Positions 27,301-38,039 of a DNA stretch of 64,000 nt are shown one piece after another (the first letter of the stretch is position 1; each line of letters opens with the position of its first letter). This stretch comes from Symbiodinium natans (taxonomy: Eukaryota; Sar; Dinophyceae; Suessiales; Symbiodiniaceae). Made by a program: the position numbers and the translations under genes. A model generated the notes under the pieces. It did no database searches. It was given only the letters and a program-made list of their open reading frames with translations, and had not been told where the DNA came from. The DNA is taken from positions 146,501 to 210,500 of the forward strand of contig CAJNDS010002651.1 of the NCBI GenBank assembly GCA_905221605.1, in the 5' to 3' direction.

Positions 27301-28840
27301 CCGGGCTGTCCTGCGAGTTCGCGTCGGCACCAGCATCCAACAGCAGTTGTGCAGTCTCGACATGGCCCGTGTGGGACGCATACATGAGGGCAGTCTGGCC
27401 GGCGGACCGGTCCTGCAAGTTCATGTCCACGCCAGCATCCAGCAGCAAACGGGCAATCTCAGAGTGGCCCTCAGAAGATGCGAACACGAGAGCGGTGACT
27501 CCGGACAAGTCCTGCATGTTCTTGTCGGCACCAGCTTCCAGCAGCAAGCGCACGGTTTCGACATTCCCAGTGCGAGATGTGCGCATGAGAGCGGTCGTGC
27601 CGTACCAGTTCTGCATGTTCTTGTCGGCACCAGCATCCAGCAGCAAACGTGCAATCTCGACGTGGCCCGCGAAGCATGCGAGCATGAGAGCAGTCTCGCC
27701 GGACCTTTCCTGCGAGTTCGCGTCGGCACCAGCATCCAGAAGCAAACGTACGGTCTCGGCATGGCCCTTGCAGGACGCATGCATGAGAGCGGTCTGGCCG
27801 GCGGACCTGTCCTGCAAGCTACTGTCGGCTCCAGCGCCCAGTAGCAAACGTACAATCTCGACGTGGCCCTTGGAAGATGCAAAGATGAGAGCGGTGACTC
27901 CGGACACGTCCTGCATGTTCATGTCGGCACCAGCCTCCAGCAGCACGCGCACGCTCTCGACCTGGCCCTTAGCAGATGCAAGCATGAGAGCGGTCTGGTC
28001 AGACCTGTCCTGCAAGTTTTTCTCGGCACCAGCGTTTAGAAGCAAACGGGCCATCTCGGCGTGGCCTTCTGATGATGCGGCCATGAGAGCGGTTCGGCCG
28101 GAACTTTCCCGCAACTTCTTCTCGTCAGCACCAGAATCCAGCAACAAATGTACAATCTCGACGTGGCCCCTGCGAGCTGCATTCGTGAGGGCGGTCCGGC
28201 CGCCGAACCTGTCCTGCATGTTCATGTCGGCACCCACGTCCAGCAGCAAACGTGCCATCTCGGCGTGGCCAGAGAAACATGCGAGCATGAGAGCAGTCTC
28301 GCCGGACATTTCCTGCGAGTTCGCGTCGGCACCAGCATCCAACAGCAAACGTACGGTCTCGACATGGCCCCATCGGGATGCTTTCGTGAGGGCGGTCTGG
28401 CCGGCGCACCTGTCCTGCAAGTTCATGTCGGCACCAGCATCCAGCAGCAAACGCACAATCTCGACGCGGCCCTTGGAAGATGCGAGCATCAGAGCCGTCT
28501 CGCCGAACGGGGCCTGCAAGTCCTTGTCGACACCAGAAGCCAGCAGAGCGCGGCCCACTTCCACGTGGCCTGTATCGGCAACATACTTGAGAAATTCGCA
28601 CTCAGCCTCAGGCATCTGCTCCGCGCTGAGGACAGATAAGAGCACCAGCTGCAATTCAACGGGCCCAACCAGAGAAGCGCCATCCTCTAAGCAGCGGCCA
28701 GCCTGTAAGAGTTGCTGAAGGCTGACTGGAAAGCCGTGCCGGCTTCGTAAGTGGCATTTCAAGTGGGCCACGTCTTCAAATGTGTCGCCCGTGGGCACTG
28801 CAGCTAGCTCTTGCCCGGAGATGCTCAAGACGCACAGCAT
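27272..28840 (-). CDS. Ubiquitin-like/ankyrin-repeat protein, single exon
   Basis: Starts MLCVLSISGQELAAVPTGDT; the start at 28840 was chosen because the domain begins there, although the frame is open to 28882. Residues 1-75 form a ubiquitin-like fold of the kind common in dinoflagellate ankyrin proteins (HLKCHLRSRHGFPVSLQQLL and LVGPVELQLVLLSVL). Thirteen ankyrin repeats follow, with consensus GHVEIVRLLLDAGAD and SGETALMLASSKG. The repeats are very alike at DNA level, so they expanded recently. Ankyrin repeats bind proteins; the partner is unknown. No intron and no telomeric repeat inside. Paralogue at 43994-44629. Confidence 0.8.
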   Translation of the reverse strand: MLCVLSISGQELAAVPTGDTFEDVAHLKCHLRSRHGFPVSLQQLLQAGRCLEDGASLVGPVELQLVLLSVLSAEQMPEAECEFLKYVADTGHVEVGRALLASGVDKDLQAPFGETALMLASSKGRVEIVRLLLDAGADMNLQDRCAGQTALTKASRWGHVETVRLLLDAGADANSQEMSGETALMLACFSGHAEMARLLLDVGADMNMQDRFGGRTALTNAARRGHVEIVHLLLDSGADEKKLRESSGRTALMAASSEGHAEMARLLLNAGAEKNLQDRSDQTALMLASAKGQVESVRVLLEAGADMNMQDVSGVTALIFASSKGHVEIVRLLLGAGADSSLQDRSAGQTALMHASCKGHAETVRLLLDAGADANSQERSGETALMLACFAGHVEIARLLLDAGADKNMQNWYGTTALMRTSRTGNVETVRLLLEAGADKNMQDLSGVTALVFASSEGHSEIARLLLDAGVDMNLQDRSAGQTALMYASHTGHVETAQLLLDAGADANSQDSPARPARARIW

Positions 28841-29041
28841 GGCGTGGACTCGAAGCCAAGCCCTACAAGCTAGGATCACCAAGCTCTGGTGATGACCAGG
28901 TGGTCAGAACAAGGCTTAAAAATAGGAGGGGGTTGAGCTTTCCTATGTGTGGAGGTTTCCTAAATTTCCTATGTCCCCTCCACCCAACACCAACTCGCCC
29001 CTCCCGAAGTTCTAGAACTGCTCACTATATGAGGATGAACA

Positions 29042-29150
29042 AATGCTCTAAACCCCAAACCCCAAACCCCAAACCCCAAACCCCAAACCCCAAACCCCAA
29101 ACCCCAAACCCCAAACCCTAAACCCTAAACCCTAAACCCTAAACCCCACA
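29042..29150. repeat. CCCCAAA variant array passing into CCCTAAA
   Basis: About ten uniform CCCCAAA heptamers (29049-29115) followed by perfect CCCTAAA. The sharp change between variants suggests block amplification. Confidence 0.85.
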
Positions 29151-29169
29151 AGGAGTTCGGAAGGCGGAG

Positions 29170-29225
29170 CTACCCCGCCTTCATGCCGAGCGCCTCGGCC
29201 AGATCGGAGACCTCCCAGCCCCAGA
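29170..29225 (-). CDS. Terminal exon of an unidentified gene
   Basis: After acceptor TATAAAAG the minus strand reads WGWEVSDLAEALGMKAG and stops at TAG (29172-29170). CCCTAAA lies left and TTTAGGG (29255 on) right. Composition is strongly coding-like; family unknown. Upstream exons would lie to the right. Confidence 0.5.
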
Positions 29226-29807
29226 CTTTTATAGGGTTCTCACGGGAGGTCGGGTTGAGGGTTTAGGGTTTAGGGTTTGGGGTTTAGGGCTAGGGTTTAG
29301 GGTTTAGGGTTTAGGGCTTGTAGGTTGTAGGCTTTACCCTTAGAGTTTATGCTTTAGGTTTTGGGTTTAGGGCTTAGGGCCTGAGGATTGAAACTTCACT
29401 CAACCCTAGGGTTCATTAGAGTGGTTTAGGGTTTAGGGTTTAGGGTTTAGGGTTTAGGGTTTAGGGTTTAGGGTTTAGGGTTTAGGGTTTAGGGTTTAGG
29501 GTTTTAACCCTGAAGCCCCACCCACCCCCCCCCCGCCCCGACCCTCCCACCCAACCCCGGAACAATGCAATGCCACGGTTTAGGGTTTAGGGTTTAGGGT
29601 TTGGGGTTTGGGGTTTAGGGTGTTCTGGGGGGGGCAAGGTTCTGGCCTCAAACTCCTAAACCCGAAACCCTGAACCCTAAACCCCCCCCCCCCCCCCCAC
29701 CCCCTCCAACCCCCCTCCCCTCCCGTCCCCTGGTGCGCCAAAAGAAACTGCTGGACGGGCCTTGCTGCCAATGCCACCGCTGCCACCAATCAGGCCGAGC
29801 GTCCTCC

Positions 29808-29810
<3 letters not shown>

Positions 29811-29875
<65 letters not shown>
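29811..29875. repeat. (GT)n microsatellite
   Basis: About 32 uninterrupted GT units, between two telomeric arrays. Confidence 0.95.
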
Positions 29876-29879
<4 letters not shown>

Positions 29880-30101
29880 CCCTAAACCCTCAACCCTAAA
29901 CCCCAAACCCTAAACCTCAAACCCTAAATCCCAAACCCTAAATCCTAAACCCCAAACCCTAAACCCTAAGTTTAGAAGCCGTGATAATGATTGTGGGCCG
30001 GCTTCCCAAACTTACTCTCTTTTCACGGGCTCCTCGAGGTACCTATGCCCCACGAACTGAAGATGGCTGTGGTTTAGGGTTTAGGGTTTAGGGTTTAGGG
30101 T

Positions 30102-30161
<60 letters not shown>

Positions 30162-30709
30162 GTTTGAGGGTTGAGGGCTGGGGGTCGAGGGTTGAGGTTT
30201 GGGGTCAAACTGGCTTGCCCTATACCCCTGAACCGTAGAGCCCTAGACACCCTGAAAAACCAGAAAGCCAAACACCCCATAATTCAGGTTTGGGGTTTAG
30301 GGTTTAGGGTTTCATATGCCTACACTGAGATAAGGAGTCGTACTCTTTCCTTATATTAAGAAGTATGAGGCCAGTGGCTAACCCCAGACGCCATGAACTC
30401 AATAAACCCAAGCACATGTCCCCGAAAGGCCCAACCCGAGCGCCTTAAACCCAAACCCCAAACGCTGTACACCGTAGGCCCTCACCCTGTTCAACCCTGA
30501 ACCCTAGACTCGTTAAACCCTGAACCCTCAACCCTAAGCCCGTCGAGACCCTAAACCCTCTAAACCCCAACCCCAAAACCCTTAAACCCTTAAAGCCCTC
30601 AAGCCTAAGCCCTTCCATACCCTAAACCCTTTCAACCCCGAAAGCCCCTCGCAGTTACTCAGTGGCCTGGGTCAAAAAGGTTAACCTTTCAATTCCGGTA
30701 GGATTAACA

Positions 30710-30998
30710 TGGGTTGCCCTTCTACCCCCCCTCTATATAACCCCTAAACCCTAAACCCTAAACCCTAAACCCTAAACCCTAAACCCTAAACCCTAAACCC
30801 TAAACCCTAAACCCTAAACCCTAAACCCTAAACCCTAAACCCTAAACCCTAAACCCTAAACCCTAACCCTAAACCCTAAACCCTAAACCCGGGTTCACCC
30901 TTAAATAACCTTAACTAGGCTTAATCATCCCTACATAGCCTTAATTATGGAGGGGGGAACCTAGGCGGAGTAGTATGGAGGGGGGGACAGTAGAACCA
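30710..30998. mobile_element. MITE family E copy interrupted by a CCCTAAA array
   Basis: Left end TGGGTTGCCCTTCTACCCCC, then a perfect CCCTAAA array (30741-30890). The element then resumes as GGGTTCACCCTTAAATAACC and runs to GGGGGGAACCTAGGCGGAG, TAGTATGGAG and AGAACC. The intact relative at 46224-46364 has GGTTGCCTCCTTAGATAGCC at the resuming point and no array. Confidence 0.65.
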
Positions 30999-31370
30999 CT
31001 GCATAAGAAACCCTTGTATAAGAAACTAAGACCCTAGACCCAAGGATTTCGGGCGACTTGCGAGTGCCTTTAAGCTAAGAAACCAAGGGTGCCCCAGTGT
31101 TGGGGGTGCTACTTTCTTATAAAATCGCGTCTACGAAGCTCTCCAAAAAAACTGTTCGGGAAATATTGGGGCCCAGTCCAATGCTGCAAGTCGTGACTCC
31201 CCCGCGCCTCTGGTCGGGAGTCACATTCTAGAGCTCCTAGGAAACCCATGAGAGTCTTTCTACCCCAAAAGGTTAACCCTAAACCCTTTAAACCCTTTAA
31301 ACCCTTTAAACCCTTAAAACACTTTAAACCCTTTAAACAATTAAAAACCCTTTAAACCCGTAACAGAGTT

Positions 31371-31496
31371 TAACCTAAAGGCCAACCGAGCGGCTTGCCC
31401 TGAAGCTCGAAATGTGGCACCTCCGGCTGCTGAGTCGCGGGGGGGGGGGGGGGGTTAGAAAGGTTTGGAAGGTGATCTTTTGCTATGATTGTTCGC

Positions 31497-31533
<37 letters not shown>

Positions 31534-32971
31534 GCGGCTTTGAGGTTGTTCTTTTCGGAATCTGTAAAACTTCTTCTGCGTTTCAGAGGCTTGTGAGGCC
31601 TCAGGATCGGAGTACTTGGGGCCTGGCCCGATGTAAGAATGGGTTTAGGGTTTAGGGCTTTTAGGGTTTAGGGTTTAGGGTTTAGGGTTTAGGGTTTAGG
31701 GTTTAGGGTTAGGGTTTAGGGTTGAGGGTTTAGGGTTTAGGGTTTAGGGTTTAGGGTTTAGGGTTTAGGGGGGTAAGGCAGGGGTCTGCAAGGATTCTGG
31801 GCGGCGGTCGGTTGCACCAGACAAATCCACCCTAACACCACCCCCCCACCTATCGCTGCGCATGCGAACCGCCATGCCGCGGGTCTTCCATTATTTGAAC
31901 TATCAAGAATGAAAAGCACTCGCTTTGGCAAAACATGCCAACCCTAAACCCTAAACCCTAAACCCTAAACCCTAAACCCTAAACCCTAAACCCTAAACCC
32001 ATGTTAGCACTATCCCCAACGCAGGCCATGGCTTGCCACTCGGGTTTAGGGTTTAGGGTTTAGGGTTTAGGGTTTAGGGTTTAGGGTTTAGGGTTTAGGG
32101 GTTGAGGGTTTCGGGGTTCGGGTTGAGGGCTGGTGTTTAGGGTTGATTAGGGGCTTCGGACGGCACAGTACACATGTGCGATGCGTGGTTTCTTCATGAC
32201 TACATGCCTTTGGGGAATCCCCTGGCCTTGTCAAAAACAAGTAGCCCCAAGTCCCGAAAGCCTCAGGCACGAACATGATAGTGTCATCCGTAAACCCCCA
32301 TACCCTGAAACCCAACATCCGTACAGCCTAAACCCTTAAACCCATTTGTAACTTAAGCCCTGAACCCGCCAAACCCTGAACCCCTAAACGAAGACCCCTA
32401 AACCCTAACCCCTAAACCCTGAAACCCCGAGACCCCTAAACCCTAAACCTTAAAACCTTAAAAACCCAAAACCCAAAACCCAAAACCCAAAACCCAAAAC
32501 CCAAAACCCTACCCCCCCCCCCCCCCCCAAAAAAAAAAAAAATAATAACAAAAACAACACACATCAAAAACAAATACAAATCAAAAAAAAAAACAACAGA
32601 AATCAAAAACGAGAGAGGAGCCTGGAGTGCTTTGTTGAAGTTGTCACGGTTGCCCTGCCTCGGCTCGGCCCGGAGGGCTGCAAGCCGTTAGGGTTTAGGG
32701 TTTAGGGTTTAGGGTTTAGGGTTTAGGGTTTAGGGTTTAGGGTTCAGGGTTTCGGTTTTAGGTTTCAGGGTTTGGGGTTTAGGGTCCGGGAGCTCAGGTT
32801 TAGGGTTAGGGTTTAGGGTTTAGGGTTTAGGGTTGAGGGTTGAGGGTTTAGGGTTTAGGGTTTAGGGTTTAGGGTTTAGGGTTTTGGGTTTAGGGTTTAG
32901 GGTTTAGGGTGGACCTGCAAACATCGAGGTCTTGCAAGGGCCGTCCTTCCAACAGCGACTCATGGCGACTC

Positions 32972-33004
<33 letters not shown>

Positions 33005-33068
33005 GGTTTAGGGTTTAGGGTTTAGGGTTTAGGGTTTAGGGTTTAGGGTTTAGGGTTTAGGGTTGATA
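31371..33068. repeat. Telomeric mosaic
   Basis: Poly-G about 31439-31455; GTGTAT microsatellite 31498-31534; TTTAGGG 31640-31770; CCCTAAA 31938-32000; TTTAGGG 32043-32140; CCCTAAA to AAAACCC variants 32330-32510; poly-C then poly-A 32513-32541; TTTAGGG 32690-32910; poly-C about 32978-33003; TTTAGGG 33004-33065. The island at about 32610-32690 is open on the minus strand (LAALRAEPRQGNRDNFNKAL) and is a possible exon. Confidence 0.7.
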
Positions 33069-33070
33069 GG

Positions 33071-33180
33071 ACTAGGGGGACCCTTGGGGATATAGACCCA
33101 CATACAGACCCACTGAATAAGGTCTCTGTTTGAGAGAGCCAGAAGCGGGTTAAGAAGGGGTTCCCGTTTAAGGGTCTATA
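33071..33180. mobile_element. MITE family G, uninterrupted copy
   Basis: ACTAGGGGGACCCTTGGGGA, then TATAGACCC, CACTGAATAAGGTCTCTGTT, GAGAGAGCCAGAAG and CGTTTAAGGGTCTATA. It serves as the empty-site reference for the array at 24017-24087. Confidence 0.6.
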
Positions 33181-33429
33181 AACCCTTTCTAAACCCTGTG
33201 AACCCTACATACCTTGTGAACCCTATGAACCCTATAAACCCTGTAAACCCTGTAAACCCTGTAGACCCCATAAACCCTACAAACATCTTAAACCCTACAA
33301 ACCCTAAACCCCTAAGACCGCCAGACCTCTACCCCCAAAACCCTGAGCACCCCCCAAGGCCCGACTCGGGCTGAGGGCTTTCGGGTTTCGGGTTTCAGGG
33401 CCTGTGGAGTCAAGAATGTTGGGGTGTGT

Positions 33430-33590
33430 CTACGCTGCTTGGGGTCTTCGCTGGTGTAGCTTTGTGAATGCAGGGCTTAGGGAATGACTGGAGTCTTGAT
33501 GCGGGTGCTGTCCAAGTGTCTGAAGCATTCCTTGGCTGCCGCAGTCATTGGGGACAACATCCCGAAAACAACTCCACTCAGCCTTGTAAA
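33430..33590 (-). other. Candidate exon(s), two open frames
   Basis: Minus frame 1 gives AEWSCFRDVVPNDCGSQGML through to a TAG at 33430. Frame 2 gives GVVFGMLSPMTAAAKECFRH then LDSTRIKTPVIP, which looks more protein-like. Only one can be real, and neither family is recognised. Confidence 0.3.
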
Positions 33591-34781
33591 CTCTGAACCC
33601 TAAACCCGAAACCCAATCCTCAAACAAGCTTTGCGCCGTCCTGGCTCTTATAGCTGTTTAGGGTTTCGGGGTCGTTGTGAGCCAGGTGCCCATATAAGCT
33701 TTTGTAGGCCGAAATCCTCAATGACCCCAAACCCCAAACGCAAAACCCTAAACCCCAAACCCTGCTTGTAACCTGGGTCTCCATCTAAAGAAGCCCGTAA
33801 CAAAAAACGCGAGAATCCCCCCAAAGCGACCCTGAATGAAGACAGGGTTTAGGGTTTAGGGTTTAGGGCGGCCCCTACATGTTCCAACTAGGGAACGAGG
33901 GAAGTAGGAAACCTCCAGAACCCCTTAAAGGGCGCTGTAAGGGGCTAATTCCCTCATTCCCCGCTAGGGTTTAGGGTTTAGGGTTTAGGGTTTAGGGTTT
34001 AGGGTTTTAGGGTTTTAGGGTTTTAGGGTTAAGAAGTAGGGGAGGTGCCCTGTAGAGCCCCGTAAAGGGCACCTCTAGGGGATATAGCATACCTAATTCC
34101 CTCATTTCTTACTAAGAAGTAAGGGGCGCCGAGGGCTTAGGACTTTTTTGGGCTTCGGGCTCAGGATGTGAGGGCTTAGGAGCCCTAAACCCTAAACCCT
34201 AAACCCTAAACCCTAAACCCTAAACCCTAAACCCTAAACCCTAAACCCTAAACCCTAAACCCCAAACCCGAAACCCTAAACCCTAAACCCTAAACCCTAA
34301 ACCCTAAACCCTGTCGGGCTCGAGAGTGGAGTCCTACGGATCCCATCGCGTGCACCCGCTGCAGTGAAGCGACGCATCTGGGGAACCAGAGAGCAGGAGA
34401 AGTTCCTGGGTGTTGCTGGGCTATCACTGAACTTAACATCTTATCAAATCTTGAAAAATCTTATATAATCTTATAGAATCAAAAACATCTTATAAAACCC
34501 TTCAGGTTTTTAGGGTCTCAGGGTTCAGGGGTGTTCGGGCTTGAGGTCGCGGGGTGTGAGGCTGTTCGGGAACCCAAATCCGGCCTCTCCGTTAACAGAG
34601 GGGGCTTCGGGTTTAGGGTTTAGGGTTTAGGGTTTAGGGGTCGGACCTTAAGGACCTACCTTTGTGGGGACTTGCAGCGGGAACCACTCCTGAAATTCCT
34701 GGACCCAAGTAACCACTGAGCCAGCTTTGGGAAACAAGGGCCACACCAAGAACGACCGGTAAGTAGTATAGGGTTTAGGGA

Positions 34782-34892
34782 TACCAGGAATAACCTAGGA
34801 ATACGTAGGGTACCCTTTTTGGCTTTAAAGAGGGTTTTATCAGGGAACCCCAACCCTTCAAAACGGAAATAGGGGTCCACTTCGGGTCCTAG
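34782..34892. mobile_element. MITE family F, copy 2
   Basis: ACCAGGAATAACCTAGGAAT at the left and GGGGTCCACTTCGGGTCC at the right: imperfect inverted ends, with interior resembling 22342-22437 (CAGGGAACCCCAACCC versus CAGGGAGCCCCAGCCC). Confidence 0.5.
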
Positions 34893-35078
34893 AAATTTGA
34901 AGCAGGCTTCCAGGCATCATCCTGTGCACGCGATTCAGAGGAAGCCGACCCAAAAACCCCACCCCGACCTTGTTCAAGGTTCTTGGGGTTTAGGGTTTAG
35001 GGTTTAGGGTTTAGGGTTTAGGGTTTCGGGCTTAGGGCTTGGGGTTTGGGGTTTAGGGGTTCAAGGTCCTCACTTGTG

Positions 35079-35149
35079 ATGCTCCCCCTTATACCCGCCC
35101 TTATATTATAATCCCTACTCAGGACTGTTAGTACAAGGGGGGAACATTC
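35079..35149. mobile_element. MITE family B, copy 3
   Basis: GATGCTCCCCCTTATA to TTAGTACAAGGGGGGAACAT, with ATAATCCCTACTCAGGACTG inside. Shorter left arm than copy 2. Confidence 0.6.
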
Positions 35150-36245
35150 CAAGTTCTCACACTGGAAGACTCCCTGAACCACTAGTAACTAAGCAACCTA
35201 CCCAAACAAAAATGATTTGGGTTCTTCAGGTCTGCTTCATCTTCCAGGCACACCCCCAAAGCTATTGCCTTTGCCGCCATGCGTCAGAATTAGAGTAAAC
35301 ACCAAATGTGCGACGGCGTCGCTGCTGTACCTGGATGCTGTGTTCCAGGGTTATTTGACTTAATCACCCTAAACCCTACATACTAGTGGGTCACTTGAGT
35401 CCTTCAGAGCACAAGCCGTGAGATCTTTGGAAGCATAGAGGGACAGCGTTTGGTTTCCAGCAAGGACAAGGAGGACGAAAGCAACGAATGTTGTATGTTA
35501 TTCGCGGTTGAGGGTTTGGGGTTAGGGTTTAGGGTTTAGGGTTTAGGGTTCTGCCGACCTCTAATCACATCAGGGGTAATGCTCTGAAGCAGCATAATCT
35601 CATCCCCCTAATATTAAACGGGGGGTCCCCCCTCCCCCCCCCCCCCCCCCCAATAGAAATTCGAAATGTGTTTTTATTATTAGGGGAGGGTTTTTATCGA
35701 AATGCCGTTTTCTAGGCAGGTTTTGCCCTAAACCCTAGCCCTTAACCCTAGACCCTAAACCTTAGTTAGCTTCAGGGTTTTGGGAGCCCTGAACCCCCCC
35801 CCCCCCCCCTAATTCGAAATAGGGTTTTAAAGGCGGGCTCGGTTTCGGCAGGATTTTCCGGAAAGTGGAATTATTATTAGGGGTGTCTTTAATAAAAGGG
35901 GGAAGCGATTAGTCGTGGGCATAGGGACCGATTTTGGAAGCATCGTCTCTTTCTTCTCTTACACCACGCCGGAAGCAAAACCCTAACCCTAAACCCCAAA
36001 CCGCAAACCCTAAACCACCCCAGCATCTTATTCATTCGGAATAGTCTTCCAGTTCTACTTCGGTTTGAAGGAACCTTCCTTCTTGGAGTCTTTGGGTCGA
36101 GAATGGTTTAGGGTTTAGGGTTTAGGGTTTGGGCTTCCGGCGCTTGTCAATCCAGTAGGCAGCCTGCTGAGTAATCACCCGAATAACCCAAAAAAGAGCT
36201 CAACAATCGAGCTCTGAAGCCCAAAAAGCCAAACAAACCCAGCCC

Positions 36246-36390
36246 AAGACCCACCCTAAACCCTAAACCCTAAACCCTAAACCCTAAACCCTAAACCCTA
36301 AACCCTAAACCCTAAACCCTAAACCCTAAACCCTAAACCCTAAACCCTAAACCCTAAACCCTAAACCCTAAACCCTAAACCCTAAACCCA
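36246..36390. repeat. Perfect CCCTAAA array
   Basis: About twenty uninterrupted CCCTAAA units, followed by an island (36391-36483) and a TTTAGGG array (36484-36530). Confidence 0.95.
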
Positions 36391-37017
36391 AGACAACAAA
36401 GGAGCCGCACGTCCAAACCCAGAAAGACCTTACATGCGCCATCATGGACGCTGGGTCTTGAGATCTGGGATCTCTCACCCTGGGTTTAGGGTTTAGGGCT
36501 TAGGGTTTAGGGTTTAGGGTTTAGGGGTTCATCCGCAAACACAAGAGAACAACCGAGACAACACGAAACAACCAGCAACAAAAGCACGCATGTGTTGTGA
36601 ACCTGCCCCCAACTTAAGTTCTGTTTGCGAAAGCCCCTGCTCTCAACGCAAGTTCCGCCAGGCGCACGCGGGGCAGTTGCAAACAGTCACGCCCTTTGCC
36701 TGTCGGGTCGCCGAGTCCGTGACATGCGCAAGTCAGGAGTACACTAGGACCCTAAGAACGCACAAACTTGCTAATATGCTTGGACTAGAGTATGTCTATA
36801 TCATGCATATGTCAATGTTCTTTAGACATCTGGGGGTTCTAAGGGGTTGAAAGGGGTGGTATTCTTTGTGCATCTAGGGGTTCGAAGGGGCTCTAAGGGT
36901 GGTTTTCAGGCTGACGAGGATTGAAATACGAGGGTTTGGGGTTTGGAGGCTCGTAGGTTGGAGGGGCGGACGGCCTGTGGGCAGCCTCAGTCTAAGGGCA
37001 GTTACATGGTCACTTAG

Positions 37018-37556
37018 TTTGGGTTTAGGGTTTAGGGTTTAGGGTTTAGGGTTTGGGTTTAGGGTTTAGGGTTTAGGGTTTAGGGTTTAGGGTTTAGGGC
37101 TTAGGGCTTAGGGCTTAGGGCTTAGGGCTTAGGGCTTAGGGTTTAGGGTTTAGGGTTAGGGTTTAGGGTTTAGGGTTTAGGGTTTAGGGTTTAGGGTTTA
37201 GGGTTTAGGGTTTAGGGTTTAGGGTTTAGGGTTTAGGTTAGGGTTTAGGGTTAGGGTTTAGGGTTTAGGGTTTAGGGTTTAGGGTTTAGGGTTTAGGGTT
37301 TAGGGTTTAGGGGTTTAGGGTTTAGGGTTTAGGGTTTGGGTTTAGGGGGTTTAGGGTTTAGGGTTTAGGGTTTAGGGTTTAGGGTTTAGGGTTTAGGGTT
37401 TAGGGTTTAGGGTTTAGGGTTTAGGGTTTAGGGTTTAGGGTTTAGGGTTTAGGGTTTAGGGTTTAGGGTTTAGGGTTTAGGGTTTAGGGTTTAGGGTTTA
37501 GGGTTTAGGGTTTAGGGTTTAGGGTTTAGGGTTTAGGGTTTAGGGTTTAGGGTTTA
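37018..37556. repeat. Longest telomeric array, TTTAGGG, about 540 bp
   Basis: About seventy TTTAGGG units with a block of six GGGCTTA variants (37099-37140) and a few single-base slips, then perfect from about 37350. No other array in the window approaches this length. Confidence 0.95.
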
Positions 37557-37862
37557 CTCAACCGAAACGTTCACGAGCATCTCTGACAGCCACTGTGGGG
37601 GGACGGTCACCTTGCCTCTCATAGCTAAACCATCCCAACAGGTTCAAGGGTTTAGGGTTTAGGGTTTAGGGTTTAGGGCCCCTTCACGAAGCCCACACTG
37701 TCGTCCTCCAACGGGCACACTTGCGCAAGATATCCCAGGATCCCCAAGTCTGGGCCAGGTGTTCTCGATCTTGTGCTTCAAGTGACATGCTCCCACCGAC
37801 AGGAATGCAGACGTAACCCTAAACCCTAAACCCTAAACCCCAAACCCTCCTAAACCCTAAAC
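37557..37862. other. Islands between arrays with possible exons
   Basis: The minus strand of 37560-37630 reads MRGKVTVPPQWLSEMLVNVS then VE and a TAA stop. The minus strand of 37683-37725 reads CPLEDDSVGFVK between AG sites. Both are short and unassigned. TTTAGGG 37648-37680 and CCCTAAA 37815-37862 flank them. Confidence 0.3.
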
Positions 37863-37900
37863 CGTGGCTCTGCGGTTTTTCGGCATCCCTTATCACGCCA

Positions 37901-38036
37901 AGGGTTCACAGCAAACGTCGGCGAAATGCAGAGCAGAGATTCAAAGATTGGGCCAGAAGAGGTCTGGGAATTTTTGGGGCCTCATCCTGTGACCTCGTGG
38001 TACACATGGGCCGCCAGCCACCGAAACGCAGAAACC
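37901..38036 (+). other. Candidate exon, plus strand
   Basis: Open from before 37884. It reads GFTANVGEMQSRDSKIGPEE then VWEFLGPHPVTSWYTWAASH, followed by RNAETTRSF, with AAG before and CGCAG after. CCCTAAA lies left and TTTAGGG-type sequence right. Strong coding look, family unknown, and opposite in strand to most exons here. Confidence 0.4.
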
Positions 38037-38039
38037 ACC

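Larger units (their letters stand above)
29230..31370. repeat. Telomeric mosaic with variant blocks and microsatellites
   Basis: TTTAGGG 29255-29400, 29430-29505 and 29578-29625; poly-C about 29682-29698; (GT)n; CCCTAAA 29877-29970; TTTAGGG changing to a uniform GGGTTGA block at about 30072-30200; degenerate CCCTAAA 30480-30660; a long perfect CCCTAAA array 30741-30890 inside a MITE; TTTAAACCC variant 31264-31370. An island at 31370-31440 reads EFNLKANRAACPEARNVAPP on the plus strand and may be an exon. Confidence 0.7.
33590..36240. repeat. Telomeric mosaic with MITEs and poly-C tracts
   Basis: TTTAGGG 33842-33868 and 33965-34030; CCCTAAA 34183-34313; TTTAGGG 34607-34640; MITE F 34782-34892; TTTAGGG 34985-35065; MITE B 35079-35149; TTTAGGG 35510-35550; two related segments with poly-C followed by AATTCGAAAT-like sequence (35600-35700 and 35795-35900). 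An island near 35290-35350 reads NTKCATASLLYLDAVFQ on the plus strand and may be an exon. Confidence 0.65.

Noticed and set aside
27130-28718. 488-codon plus-strand frame rich in SAPASSSKRAISTWP repeats
   Set aside because: It is the antisense of the ankyrin repeats; the periodicity comes from the real minus-strand gene.
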